Positions 1-7,870 of a stretch of DNA of 52,047 nucleotides are shown here, one piece after another. Under the pieces are notes generated by a model, which was not told the origin of the DNA, searched no databases, and worked only from the letters and a program-made list of their open reading frames with translations. The translations under genes and the position numbers were made by a program. How positions within the stretch are numbered: the first letter of the stretch is position 1; each line of letters starts with the position of its first letter. The stretch is from Bacilli bacterium (GTDB taxonomy: Bacteria > Bacillota_I > Bacilli_A > RF39 > UBA660): contig JAFUTR010000004.1 in the NCBI GenBank assembly GCA_017477845.1, forward strand, positions 1 to 52,047. Direction: 5' to 3'.

Positions 1-82
1 ATGGATATTATTTTACAATACGAATAGATTAAAGTCAAAAGTTAAGAAAAAGAGAAAAAATTACACAAAAAGAGAAAAATGA
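1..82 (+). CDS. C-terminal end of an unidentified protein (partial)
   Basis: A frame open from the left edge (second base) runs 26 codons to TGA at 80-82. It starts hydrophobic and aromatic and ends in a strongly basic lysine/arginine tail, as at the cytoplasmic end of a membrane protein. Its stop falls inside a terminator hairpin, a layout repeated by many genes in this window, which is the main support for it being real. The product cannot be identified. Another frame closes at base 32, so the assignment is weak. Confidence 0.35.
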   Translation, partial: WILFYNTNRLKSKVKKKRKNYTKREK

Positions 83-95
83 CTTTTCTCTTTTT
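67..95 (+). terminator. Intrinsic terminator upstream of the kinase remnant
   Basis: Arms 67-78 and 84-95 pair perfectly over 12 bases (AAAAAGAGAAAA with TTTTCTCTTTTT) around a 5-base loop and end in a T run. The left arm is also a direct repeat of 47-58. The hairpin closes the gene entering from the left and separates it from the histidine kinase remnant. Confidence 0.6.
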
Positions 96-115
96 AATTT
101 ACGGTTTTTTTATTG

Positions 116-736
116 ATGTCTACCAAACAGGGTTCACATCACATTACTATTTGCCTTGATAATGTGCTAGATAATCCTTATATTAAAGAAGATAAGAGAA
201 ATGAGTTTTTAATTGATATAAAAAAGGAAATAAATAATATTAACTTTCTTATTAAAAATCTTTTAGAACTTTCTAAATTTGATGCTAATACAATTAGTTT
301 TGATAGAAAAAATATTTCTGTTAATAGTTTATTAGATGAATCAGTTAAAAGAGTTGAATTATTAAGAGAGTTAAAAGCTGTTAATATAAAAATAAATGGT
401 GAAGACTTTATGATAAAAGGGGACTTTAATTGGGAAGTTGAAGCAGTATCTAATATTATTAAGAATGCAATAGAGTACTCTAAAGAAAAAAGTACTATAG
501 AAATAAAAAAAGAAAAATATAGTACTTATTCATCTATAAAAATTATTAATAATGGAATGATATCTAAAAAAGATATGGATAATATTTTTAAAAGATTTTA
601 TAAAGGTAAGAATAGTTCTTTCGATAGTGTTGGAATAGGGCTATCTCTTGCTAAAAAAATCATAGAAAATGATTTTGGTAAAATAAGTATTGAATGCAAA
701 AATAATAAAACTATATTTGATATTAAGTATTTTTAA
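116..736 (+). pseudogene. Truncated sensor histidine kinase (C-terminal dimerization and ATPase parts)
   Basis: The product keeps the second helix of a DHp domain, then a HATPase_c domain with N box (NIIKNAIEYS), F box (IFKRFYKG) and G2 box (VGIGLSLAKKII). The membrane sensor, HAMP region and intact phosphoacceptor motif (usually H-x-I/F-K-T-P) are missing; only SHHITI stands where the H box should be. A stop at 95-97 closes the frame upstream. A terminator directly precedes it, and I see no promoter, ribosome site or response regulator gene. It resembles the C-terminal half of VanS-like kinases of Firmicutes. I read it as the remnant of a kinase gene left by a deletion; an expressed stand-alone ATPase fragment is possible but less likely. 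Confidence 0.6.
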
Positions 737-800
737 TTCTAATAAAAGTAGAGTTTTTTAAGAATTTGTTTTATAATAAGATTGCAAAGTAGGTGTAAGC

Positions 801-1670
801 ATGTTTTTAGGTATTATATTTGCGATTTTAGTAGCAATATTATGGTCTATTGGTGAAGTTAGTTATTCGCGTTTATCAAGAAACTTAGATAGAGCAAATG
901 TATATTTATATCAGTACTTAGTAAGATCAATTGTATATTTAACAGTAGTTGTAATATTTAATATTAGTTTATTTACTACTTTTAATTTAAATCATTTTCT
1001 TGCTTTTTTACCTATTATACTTTGTGATTTATTTGCATCATATGTAATAAATATAGCGGTATCAAACGGAAAACTATCAGTAGTTAGTCCAATTATGGCA
1101 GCATATCCAATTATAGATATATTTTTAGCTATGGTATTGTTGAAAGAAAGAATGACAATATTAGAACTTCTATTAGTTATAATTATTACTATTTCAATAA
1201 TTGTGCTTGCAAATAATCAAAAAAAGACAAAAAACGCACCCCATCCATTTAAAGGTATTATTTTTTCTTTGGTATATATGTTTTTAATAGCGTTTTCTAC
1301 TTATTTTGAAAAAAGTATTTATATAGGGGATTTTTCTGTTTATGAACTATATTACTATAAAGGAATAGTATATTTCTTTACAAGTATGATTTTTATGGCT
1401 ATTATTGGCTTTTCACCTGTAAAATTAAAAAGATTAAATTTAAGCATTTTAAGAGGATCTATAATAACACCTATTGGGAATGTATTTAATTCTTTTGCAC
1501 TTTCTTTTACTAATATGGCTATAGTTAGTCCAATTAGTTCGATGTACTCAGTATTAACTGCCTATATTAGTAAAAAAGTTTTGAAAGAGAAGCTATCATT
1601 AAAGGAAAGTATTTGTATTTTTTTAATACTTAACTGTACTATTTTATTGATAACTATCGGCCTTGCATAA
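801..1670 (+). CDS. DMT-superfamily (EamA) transporter
   Basis: This 289-residue, almost entirely hydrophobic protein has about ten predicted membrane helices in two EamA-like halves, the usual size of drug/metabolite transporter superfamily members. Each half ends with the characteristic pattern: alternative transport-site helix, a short basic LKERMT- or LKEKLS-like loop, then a terminal helix. It should be an inner-membrane permease or exporter; the substrate cannot be told from sequence. The start ATG follows an AGGTG ribosome site at 791-795, and a TATAAT box lies at 772-777. It stands alone between the kinase remnant and the redox operon. Confidence 0.85.
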   Translation: MFLGIIFAILVAILWSIGEVSYSRLSRNLDRANVYLYQYLVRSIVYLTVVVIFNISLFTTFNLNHFLAFLPIILCDLFASYVINIAVSNGKLSVVSPIMAAYPIIDIFLAMVLLKERMTILELLLVIIITISIIVLANNQKKTKNAPHPFKGIIFSLVYMFLIAFSTYFEKSIYIGDFSVYELYYYKGIVYFFTSMIFMAIIGFSPVKLKRLNLSILRGSIITPIGNVFNSFALSFTNMAIVSPISSMYSVLTAYISKKVLKEKLSLKESICIFLILNCTILLITIGLA

Positions 1671-1710
1671 TATATAAAATGAAAGTTTTGTGAAATTTTA
1701 GATAAAACTA

Positions 1711-1740
1711 TTGACCTTTTTCAATGTTAATTTGTAAAAT
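1711..1740 (+). promoter_or_regulatory. Promoter of the peroxidase-thioredoxin operon
   Basis: TTGACC at 1711-1716 and TAAAAT at 1735-1740 are separated by 18 bases. This is the only good promoter before the four-gene redox operon, and it lies just upstream of a perfect palindrome. Confidence 0.55.
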
Positions 1741-1743
1741 TAT

Positions 1744-1755
1744 TTTGTATACAAA
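1744..1755. promoter_or_regulatory. Palindromic operator candidate (TTTGTATACAAA)
   Basis: A perfect 12-base palindrome sits between the -10 box and the ribosome site AAGGAGG (1762-1768), across the expected transcription start. MarR/OhrR dimers bind AT-rich palindromes of this kind, and an OhrR-like gene is the second gene of the operon. Autoregulation is inferred from position and family. Confidence 0.5.
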
Positions 1756-1776
1756 TGAATCAAGGAGGAAAGGTTA

Positions 1777-2316
1777 ATGAGTATTTACGATTACAAAGTT
1801 TTAAAACGAGATGGGAAAGAATTTGATTTAAGTAGTTGCAAAGGAAAAGTAATGGTTGTGGTGAACACTGCAACTGGATGTGGATTTACTCCGCAATATG
1901 AAGCTCTTGAGAATCTATATGAAAAGTATCATGATAAAGGACTTGAAATATTAGATTTTCCATGTAATCAATTTGGGCATCAGGCTCCAGGGGAAAACGA
2001 TGAAATTCATGAGTTTTGTACAGCAAAGTATAAAACACAATTTGATCAATTTGCAAAGATTGATGTAAATGGTGAAAATGAAAGTAAGTTATTTACTTAT
2101 TTAAAAAATGAAATTAAAGATGATGAAATAAAAGGGCTTAAGAATAAAATATCTATGAAAAGTATAGCTGCTATTAGTAAAACTTGTAAAAAAGATGGAG
2201 ATATTATTTGGAATTTTACAAAGTTTTTAGTTGATAGAGAAGGTAATGTAGTAAATAGATATTCTCCAACTTATGACCCAGCTGATATGGAAGAAGATAT
2301 TAAAAAGTTGATGTAG
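1777..2316 (+). CDS. Glutathione-peroxidase-family thiol peroxidase
   Basis: The 179-residue protein has the GPx fold signatures: peroxidatic Cys35 in TGCGFTPQY (cysteine, not selenocysteine), FPCNQFGHQAPG with a second cysteine and the conserved glutamine, and WNFTKFLVDREG with the conserved Trp-Asn pair. It is about 20 residues longer than typical bacterial GPx because of an extra lysine-rich segment before the WNF motif. Cysteine GPx enzymes in Gram-positives usually take electrons from thioredoxin, and thioredoxin plus its reductase are encoded just downstream. It should reduce hydrogen or organic peroxides in the cytoplasm. A strong AAGGAGG ribosome site precedes the ATG. It is the first gene of the operon. 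Confidence 0.92.
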   Translation: MSIYDYKVLKRDGKEFDLSSCKGKVMVVVNTATGCGFTPQYEALENLYEKYHDKGLEILDFPCNQFGHQAPGENDEIHEFCTAKYKTQFDQFAKIDVNGENESKLFTYLKNEIKDDEIKGLKNKISMKSIAAISKTCKKDGDIIWNFTKFLVDREGNVVNRYSPTYDPADMEEDIKKLM

Positions 2317-2326
2317 GTGTATAGAT

Positions 2327-2770
2327 ATGAAAGAAAAATTGGAATCATTAAAATTGAAAAATCAAATTAGTTTCCCAATATATTTATGTTCAAAAGAAAT
2401 AATTAGGAAATATACCCCATTTCTTGATGAATTAGACTTAACTTATACTCAATATATTGTAATGATGTATTTTTGGGAACAAAAACAATCAAATGTAAAA
2501 GATCTAGGTGATGTTATGTTACTTGATTCAAGTACATTAACACCTCTTTTGAAAAAACTCGAAAAAAAAGGATATTTAAAAAGAGTAAGATCAACAGTAG
2601 ATGAAAGAAATCTTTCTATTACATTAACTAAAGAAGGAGAACGTCTAAAAGAAAAAGCTGTAGATATTCCAGAGAAAATAAAGAAATGTATAAATATTAG
2701 TGATGAGGAAATTAAAAAGTTATATGCACTAATTTATAAAATATTAATCAATATTGAAAAGGAGGATTAA
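2327..2770 (+). CDS. OhrR/MgrA-type MarR-family redox regulator
   Basis: This 147-residue winged-helix protein matches the OhrR branch of MarR: helix 1 with NQISFPIY, LDLTYTQYIVMMYFWE, the recognition region LLDSSTLTPLLKKLEKKGYL, wing residues STVDERN, and KEKAVDIPEKI near the C-terminus. In OhrR the reactive cysteine lies in NQLCF at residue 15 (Bacillus numbering); here that position is Ser15, and cysteines occur instead at 21 and 121. It lies 10 bases behind the peroxidase gene and should repress the operon through the palindrome at 1744-1755, releasing on oxidation. The sensing mechanism is uncertain because of the shifted cysteine. Confidence 0.88.
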   Translation: MKEKLESLKLKNQISFPIYLCSKEIIRKYTPFLDELDLTYTQYIVMMYFWEQKQSNVKDLGDVMLLDSSTLTPLLKKLEKKGYLKRVRSTVDERNLSITLTKEGERLKEKAVDIPEKIKKCINISDEEIKKLYALIYKILINIEKED

Positions 2771-2771
2771 T

Positions 2772-3083
2772 ATGAGTGTTCTTGTAGCAAATAATGATAA
2801 CTTTGAAGAGTTGGTATTAAAGTCTAAAAGAAAGGTTTTAGTTGATTTTAATGCTGATTGGTGTGGTCCATGTCAAATGTTAAAACCTATAATAGAAGAA
2901 GTAGCAGATGAAAATAGTGATGTGAGTGTTTTGTCTATCAATATAGATGATAATGATGTATTAGCAGAAGATTATAATATTCAATCTATTCCATGCCTTG
3001 TAGTTTTTAAAGATGGAAAAGAAATTAAAAGAAGTGTTGGATTAATTTCAAAGGAAGAAATTGAAGGATTGTTAAATGAATAA
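2772..3083 (+). CDS. trxA: Thioredoxin
   Basis: The 103-residue product has the thioredoxin fold with active site WCGPC at residues 30-34 and a later SIPCLVVF segment holding the cis-proline. I chose the ATG at 2772 because the AAAGGAGG ribosome site at 2758-2765, which overlaps the end of the regulator gene, is correctly spaced for it; an in-frame TTG at 2754 lies upstream of that site. It is the cytoplasmic dithiol donor, here most likely for the peroxidase encoded upstream. Its end overlaps the start of trxB. Confidence 0.95.
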   Translation: MSVLVANNDNFEELVLKSKRKVLVDFNADWCGPCQMLKPIIEEVADENSDVSVLSINIDDNDVLAEDYNIQSIPCLVVFKDGKEIKRSVGLISKEEIEGLLNE

Positions 3084-3990
3084 TTTATATGACATTATAA
3101 TTATTGGAGCAGGACCAAGTGGGTTAACTGCTGCTATATATGCAAGGCGTGCTTTAAAAAGTGTTTTAGTACTTGAAGCTAAATCTTATGGTGGACAAAT
3201 CATAAATACACTTGATATTGAAAATTATCCGGTTGAAGCTCATATATCTGGAATTGATTTTGCTACAAAACTTTATAATCAAGCTAAAAATTTGGGAACA
3301 GAAATAAAGTTTCAAAAAGTTGTTGATATTAATTTAAATAAAGATTTAAAAGAAGTTATAACTACTAAAGAGAAATATATATCAAAAGCAGTTATTATTG
3401 CTACAGGAAATGAAAATAGAAAATTAGGGCTTTTAAAAGAGGATACTTTAGTTGGTAAAGGTGTTTCTTACTGTGCTACTTGTGATGGTAATTTTTATAA
3501 AAAGAAGAGTGTTGCAGTTGTAGGTGGTGGGAATACTGCTTTAGAGGATGCATTATACTTAAGTGATATTGCAAGTGTTGTTTATCTAATTCATAGAAGA
3601 GATGAGTTTAGAGGTGAAGAAAAGACGGTTTCTAAACTTAAAGAAAAAGATAATGTTGAATTCGTTTATAATAGTAATGTTACTAAGTTAAATGGAGAAG
3701 AAAAATTAGAAAGTATTGAGGTTACAAATAAAGATGGTACTATTAAAGAAATAGAAGTGGCAGGTTTATTTATAGCAGTTGGAAGAGTACCAGAAAATGA
3801 AAACTTTAGAAAAGTAATTGACTTAGATGAAAATGGATATGCAAAATCAAGTGAGGACTGTAAAACAAAAACAAATGGTATTTTTGTTGCAGGTGATAAT
3901 AGAGTAAAAGAAGTAAGACAGCTTGTTACGGCAGTTAGTGATGGTGCAGTAGCAGCTACAAATGCTATAAAGTATATTAATAATATGTAA
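3076..3990 (+). CDS. trxB: Thioredoxin-disulfide reductase
   Basis: A 304-residue low-molecular-weight NADPH-dependent flavoprotein: FAD-binding GAGPSG at residues 11-16, redox-active CATC at 133-136, NADPH-binding GGGNTALEDA near 150-159 with the following HRRDEFR that selects NADPH, and a C-terminal GDNR FAD motif. It regenerates reduced thioredoxin. The ATG overlaps trxA by 8 bases, so translation is coupled. It closes the four-gene redox operon and is followed by a strong terminator. Confidence 0.96.
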   Translation: MNNLYDIIIIGAGPSGLTAAIYARRALKSVLVLEAKSYGGQIINTLDIENYPVEAHISGIDFATKLYNQAKNLGTEIKFQKVVDINLNKDLKEVITTKEKYISKAVIIATGNENRKLGLLKEDTLVGKGVSYCATCDGNFYKKKSVAVVGGGNTALEDALYLSDIASVVYLIHRRDEFRGEEKTVSKLKEKDNVEFVYNSNVTKLNGEEKLESIEVTNKDGTIKEIEVAGLFIAVGRVPENENFRKVIDLDENGYAKSSEDCKTKTNGIFVAGDNRVKEVRQLVTAVSDGAVAATNAIKYINNM

Positions 3991-3995
3991 AAAAG

Positions 3996-4020
3996 AGCCT
4001 TATTATGTAAGGCTTTTTTA
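3996..4020 (+). terminator. Terminator of the redox operon
   Basis: AGCCTTA (3996-4002) pairs with TAAGGCT (4008-4014) around TTATG, followed by a T tract; flanking A and T runs lengthen the stem. Confidence 0.85.
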
Positions 4021-4055
4021 ATTTTTAAAAAATATTTTTATTTTTTTAATATGTA

Positions 4056-4064
4056 TGTTATACT
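4056..4064 (+). promoter_or_regulatory. Extended -10 promoter of the SDR gene
   Basis: TGTTATACT is an extended -10 (TG-n-TATACT) without a convincing -35. Transcription would begin near 4071, which excludes the upstream in-frame ATG at 4051 as the start of the following gene. Confidence 0.55.
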
Positions 4065-4080
4065 AACGTGGGTGTTTTTT

Positions 4081-4797
4081 ATGAGAACTGTTTTAATTAC
4101 TGGTGGGGCTAGTGGCCTTGGAAAAGAATTATGTAAAATGTTTAAAAATAATAATTATAATGTTTTATTTACTTATAATAGTGCTATTTTAGATAATGAG
4201 TTAGATGGATGTATTGGTTTTAAATGTGATTTAAAAGAGGAAGAAGATATTCATAAATTACTTGATGAAATAGATTCTAAATATTCTGTTGATATTTTAG
4301 TTAATAATGCTGCAATAGAATTTAATACATCATTTGATGAGAAAACAAAAAGTGATTTTATTAATGTATTAGAAGTTAATTTAATCGCTCCATTTCTATT
4401 AAGTCGCTTTTTTGGGACTAAAATGAAAGAAAGAAAATATGGAAAAATAATTAATATTTCTAGTAATAATTCTATCGATAAATTTGATCCTATAACTCTT
4501 GAGTATGATGCTTCTAAAGCTGCACTTAATAATTTAACTAAAAACCTAGCAGTAGAGTTTTCTCCATATGTAATGGTGAATGCTATTGCACCAGGATGGA
4601 TATTAACTGATAAAGTTAAAAGTCTTAATGAATCTTTAAATAATAAATTAGAAGAGGAAGAAGGTAAAAAGATATTATTGAATAGATTTGCAACTTGTAA
4701 AGATATAGGGAATCTTGTTTTATTTCTTGCAAGTGATAAATCTAATTATATAAATGGAGAAATAATAAGAATAGATGGTGGAAGTTATGATAGATGA
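4081..4797 (+). CDS. Short-chain dehydrogenase/reductase
   Basis: A 238-residue classical SDR: nucleotide-binding TGGASGLG near the N-terminus, the NNAA motif, ISS serine region and catalytic YDASK, with APGWILT after it and a C-terminal substrate region ending RIDGGSYDR. This is the FabG-like layout of NAD(P)-dependent oxidoreductases; the substrate is unknown. The ATG at 4081 is preferred over 4051 because the latter lies upstream of the -10 box. The end overlaps the PLP-enzyme gene by 11 bases, so the two proteins are probably co-translated. Confidence 0.88.
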   Translation: MRTVLITGGASGLGKELCKMFKNNNYNVLFTYNSAILDNELDGCIGFKCDLKEEEDIHKLLDEIDSKYSVDILVNNAAIEFNTSFDEKTKSDFINVLEVNLIAPFLLSRFFGTKMKERKYGKIINISSNNSIDKFDPITLEYDASKAALNNLTKNLAVEFSPYVMVNAIAPGWILTDKVKSLNESLNNKLEEEEGKKILLNRFATCKDIGNLVLFLASDKSNYINGEIIRIDGGSYDR

Positions 4798-6028
4798 GAG
4801 ACTTGTAAAATTATTTGAAGAATGTGAAGAAGAAGTTAGTGAAGAGTTTAAAAAAGTAGATTTATTATGTGATAAAAATAGTTTAAAAGTATTAAATGCA
4901 TTTAGAAATAATAAAATATCAGAGATTCACTTTAATTCTACTAGTGGATATGGATATAACGATATAGGTCGCGATGCTATTGAAAAAGTATTCAGTGAAG
5001 TACTAGGAGGAGAAGATAGCTTAGTAAGGGGACAATTTATTTCTGGAAGTCATGCTCTAACTGTTACTTTATTTGCGCTATTAAGGCCAAATGATACTCT
5101 TTTAAGTATTACAGGTAAACCATATGACACTTTAGATGAAGTAATTGGTATTGTTGATAATCCTAGTTCATTAAAGTCATTTAATATTAATTATGAGCAA
5201 ATTGATTTAGTAGATAATGATTTTGATTATGCTAAGATAAAAGATATTTTAAAAAATAAGAAAATTAAGGTAGTAGAAATACAAAGGTCTAAAGGATATT
5301 CAACAAGAAAAAGTATTACTATTGATAAGATTGATATGGTTATTAAATTTATAAGAGAAATAGATAAAGATGTAATAATAATGATTGATAATTGTTATTG
5401 TGAATTAGTTGAAGAAAAGTCACCTCTAGAAATAGATAATTCTGCTGATATAATTGTGGGATCTTTGATTAAGAATTTAGGTGGAGGAATATCTCCAAAT
5501 GGGGCATATGTATCTGGAAGAAAAAAATTAATTGATTTAGTAGCAGATAGACTTACTGTTCCAGGTGAAGGAAGAGAAGTTGGACCAACTCTTGGTATTA
5601 ATAAAATGTTTTTACAAGGTATTTTCTTTGCTCCAAGTGTTGTTTCATCAAGTGTAAAAGTAGCTATTTTAACAAGTAAAGTTATGGAAAAATTAGGATT
5701 CGATGTTGAACCAAAGTATAATGATAATAGAGCAGATATTGTTCAAAATATTATTTTCCATGATGAAAATAAATTAATAAAGTATTGTCAAGGAATACAA
5801 GCGGGATCTCCAATTGACTCTAATGCAGTTGCACTTCCTTCTGATATGCCAGGTTATATTGATCAAGTTATTATGGCCTCTGGAGCATTCACGCAAGGTT
5901 CTTCAATTGAGATATCTTGTGATGGACCAATTAGAGAGCCATATATCGCATATCAACAAGGTGGCCTTACTTATAACTATGGTAAACTTGCCGTTATGGA
6001 AGCAGTAAAAAAACTCTTAGATAAATAA
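4787..6028 (+). CDS. Methionine gamma-lyase-like / YnbB-type PLP enzyme
   Basis: A 413-residue fold-type I PLP enzyme related to Bacillus YnbB ('aluminium resistance protein', Cys/Met-metabolism family). SLIKNLGGG carries the expected PLP lysine, the preceding IMIDNCYCE provides the cofactor aspartate, and the conserved GEGREVGPTLG segment follows. The family has the fold of cystathionine gamma-synthase and methionine lyase, but its substrate is poorly established. The start at 4787 follows GGTGG at 4777-4781 and overlaps the SDR gene; ATG 4775 would add four residues. The coupling to the SDR is notable, but I cannot name a joint pathway. Confidence 0.82.
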   Translation: MIDERLVKLFEECEEEVSEEFKKVDLLCDKNSLKVLNAFRNNKISEIHFNSTSGYGYNDIGRDAIEKVFSEVLGGEDSLVRGQFISGSHALTVTLFALLRPNDTLLSITGKPYDTLDEVIGIVDNPSSLKSFNINYEQIDLVDNDFDYAKIKDILKNKKIKVVEIQRSKGYSTRKSITIDKIDMVIKFIREIDKDVIIMIDNCYCELVEEKSPLEIDNSADIIVGSLIKNLGGGISPNGAYVSGRKKLIDLVADRLTVPGEGREVGPTLGINKMFLQGIFFAPSVVSSSVKVAILTSKVMEKLGFDVEPKYNDNRADIVQNIIFHDENKLIKYCQGIQAGSPIDSNAVALPSDMPGYIDQVIMASGAFTQGSSIEISCDGPIREPYIAYQQGGLTYNYGKLAVMEAVKKLLDK

Positions 6029-6043
6029 TTTACATGTTATTAT

Positions 6044-6080
6044 AAAGAAACAATTTTAATATTGTAATTGTTTCTTTTTT
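6044..6080 (+). terminator. Terminator after the SDR/PLP-enzyme operon
   Basis: A perfect 12-base stem (AAAGAAACAATT at 6044-6055 with AATTGTTTCTTT at 6066-6077) encloses a 10-base loop and ends in a T run. Confidence 0.88.
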
Positions 6081-6109
6081 GATGTATTTTTATAGTAAGG
6101 AGAGAATGT

Positions 6110-7228
6110 ATGGAAGAGAATAATGAATTAAATGAAATAAAATCAAAGAAAGATAAAAAAAATATTATTATTATTTGTTTAATTGTGATAATAATATTAT
6201 TAATTTCTTTACTTGTATTTGTTTTTTTAAATAATGATAAAAAAGAAAGCAATTCAGGTAAAACTGATAAAACTGATAAACATGTTGTAGAAGAAAAAAA
6301 AGATAACAATAATAATATAGAAGAAACTGAAGAGTTAATTAAAGATGCAACATATATTGATTTAAATGTGAAAAACTTAGATGCTAGCAAAGACTATAAA
6401 ATTCAACTTGTAAGAAAAAATACAGAATCAAGTTATGAAAATCAAGATGGTACTGTATATGCTTATTATAATAAAACAGATAAAAAAATGATAACAGGTT
6501 TTGATTACATTAATGTAACTTGTGGAGGAAAATGTAGTGATGATGCTACAACATATGGTTGTATTGAAAAAAATAATAATTCATATTTATTTAATATGAA
6601 TAATAAAGATTATCTATATGCTTATGTTTCAGATCTTAATTTATGTGGTGGTATAGAAGGGAAAGCTTTTTTATATAATTTAACTGATAGAAAAATAGAA
6701 TTTGAAAAAAATAATGCTACAAAAGATGTGTTTATAACTAAGGATAGTATTATTTTAAGACTTAGAAATGCTGGCGATGATATAGTTGGTGGATCATGGG
6801 CAGATGAATACTCTGAACTTTTTAATGGTGTAACTTCTGGATTCTTATTTGGAACAGGTGATACTTTTACTGAAATAATGGGAAATAGTACAATGTATTA
6901 TGATTCAAAGTATTATGTTGTACGTTTAGTAAATAAAAAAAATAAAGAATTAGCAATTGATGTTTATAATCAGAAAGGAGTTAAAACAGAAACAATTGAT
7001 AAAGTTGTTGCAGTTAATGAAGAATATTATGTATTACGTGATGATAATAAACTTAATATTTTCGATTTATCTAAAAAACTAGTAGGAACAATAAGCTTTG
7101 ATAGTAGCACTTATTCTTCAGTAATTTTTAATCCATCTTTAAAAAAAGAAGATAACAAACTACAATTAGAGTATGTAAAAGTTGAAGATAAAAATAATTC
7201 TTTATATTTATATTGCAATTTAAAATAA
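6110..7228 (+). CDS. Membrane-anchored protein of unknown function
   Basis: A 372-residue protein: short acidic and lysine-rich cytoplasmic head, one long isoleucine/leucine membrane helix at about residues 22-44, a low-complexity Lys/Asp/Asn linker (about 47-80), then a globular extracytoplasmic domain of roughly 290 residues. The domain contains paired cysteines in VTCGGKCSDDATTYGC and LCGG, suggesting disulfides or metal binding. I recognise no family. An AAGGAGAG ribosome site precedes the ATG, and terminators flank it upstream. The neighbours do not suggest a role, although the next gene begins a sporulation block. Confidence 0.75.
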   Translation: MEENNELNEIKSKKDKKNIIIICLIVIIILLISLLVFVFLNNDKKESNSGKTDKTDKHVVEEKKDNNNNIEETEELIKDATYIDLNVKNLDASKDYKIQLVRKNTESSYENQDGTVYAYYNKTDKKMITGFDYINVTCGGKCSDDATTYGCIEKNNNSYLFNMNNKDYLYAYVSDLNLCGGIEGKAFLYNLTDRKIEFEKNNATKDVFITKDSIILRLRNAGDDIVGGSWADEYSELFNGVTSGFLFGTGDTFTEIMGNSTMYYDSKYYVVRLVNKKNKELAIDVYNQKGVKTETIDKVVAVNEEYYVLRDDNKLNIFDLSKKLVGTISFDSSTYSSVIFNPSLKKEDNKLQLEYVKVEDKNNSLYLYCNLK

Positions 7229-7309
7229 AAAATTGATAAAGATTATTCTTTATCTTTTTTGTTCTATTTTTTCTCTTTTGAAATAATATTTAATGAAAGA
7301 GAGATTAAT

Positions 7310-7813
7310 ATGATAAATAAAGAACATTTGTGGTTTTTAACACTTTTTTCATTAATACTTGTATTATCAGTTTATTATATTACAATGCCTAATGACTTAC
7401 TTTTAAGTAATCAAGTATTTAAAGAAAATGATAAAAGTGAAAGTGATAATGTTGCAGTAGAAGTAGTAGAAGATGATATATTAGTATCATTAAGACTAGA
7501 TAAAGATGAAGAACGTGAAAATGAAAAAAAGACGCTTCAATCAGTTTTGACAAATACTGCTGCAAGTATTGATGAAAAAAATGAGGCATATGAAAAACTA
7601 ACATATTTAAATAATGTTTATGGTGAAGAAGAAAAACTTGAGAAAAAAGTTAAAGAATGCTGTGATATAAGTTCTTTTATTGAAGTTAATAATAACGAAA
7701 TAAACGTGGTTGGAATATCTAAAAATCACAGTGTTAATCTTGCTAATAAAATAATGAGAGCTATACAAGAAGAATATCCTCAAAAAGTAAATGTAACAGT
7801 AAGTTTTAAATAG
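7310..7813 (+). CDS. spoIIIAH: Stage III sporulation protein AH (SpoIIIAH-like)
   Basis: The 167-residue product starts with the SpoIIIAH-type anchor (HLWFLTLFSLILVLSVYYI), then an acidic spacer, LRLDKDEERENEKKTLQSVL, DEKNEAYEKL, and a C-terminal ring-building domain (ring-building YscJ/FliF-like family) ending NVTVSFK. SpoIIIAH is the mother-cell channel protein that pairs with SpoIIQ of the forespore in the feeding-tube complex. The other spoIIIA genes (AA-AG) are not in this window. The ATG at 7310 follows GAGAG; a TTG 17 codons upstream has no ribosome site. It is shorter than the Bacillus protein because of a shorter linker. Confidence 0.85.
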   Translation: MINKEHLWFLTLFSLILVLSVYYITMPNDLLLSNQVFKENDKSESDNVAVEVVEDDILVSLRLDKDEERENEKKTLQSVLTNTAASIDEKNEAYEKLTYLNNVYGEEEKLEKKVKECCDISSFIEVNNNEINVVGISKNHSVNLANKIMRAIQEEYPQKVNVTVSFK

Positions 7814-7837
7814 TACTATTAGCCCTCAACTAAAGAT

Positions 7838-7867
7838 AAAATTCTCATAAAATAATATGAGAATTTT
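7838..7867 (+). terminator. Hairpin between spoIIIAH and gerE
   Basis: A perfect 12-base stem (AAAATTCTCATA 7838-7849 with TATGAGAATTTT 7856-7867) and 6-base loop end only 3 bases before the gerE ATG. It could end spoIIIAH transcripts, but the trailing T run is short, so a role in controlling gerE translation is also possible. Confidence 0.55.
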
Positions 7868-7870
7868 ATT

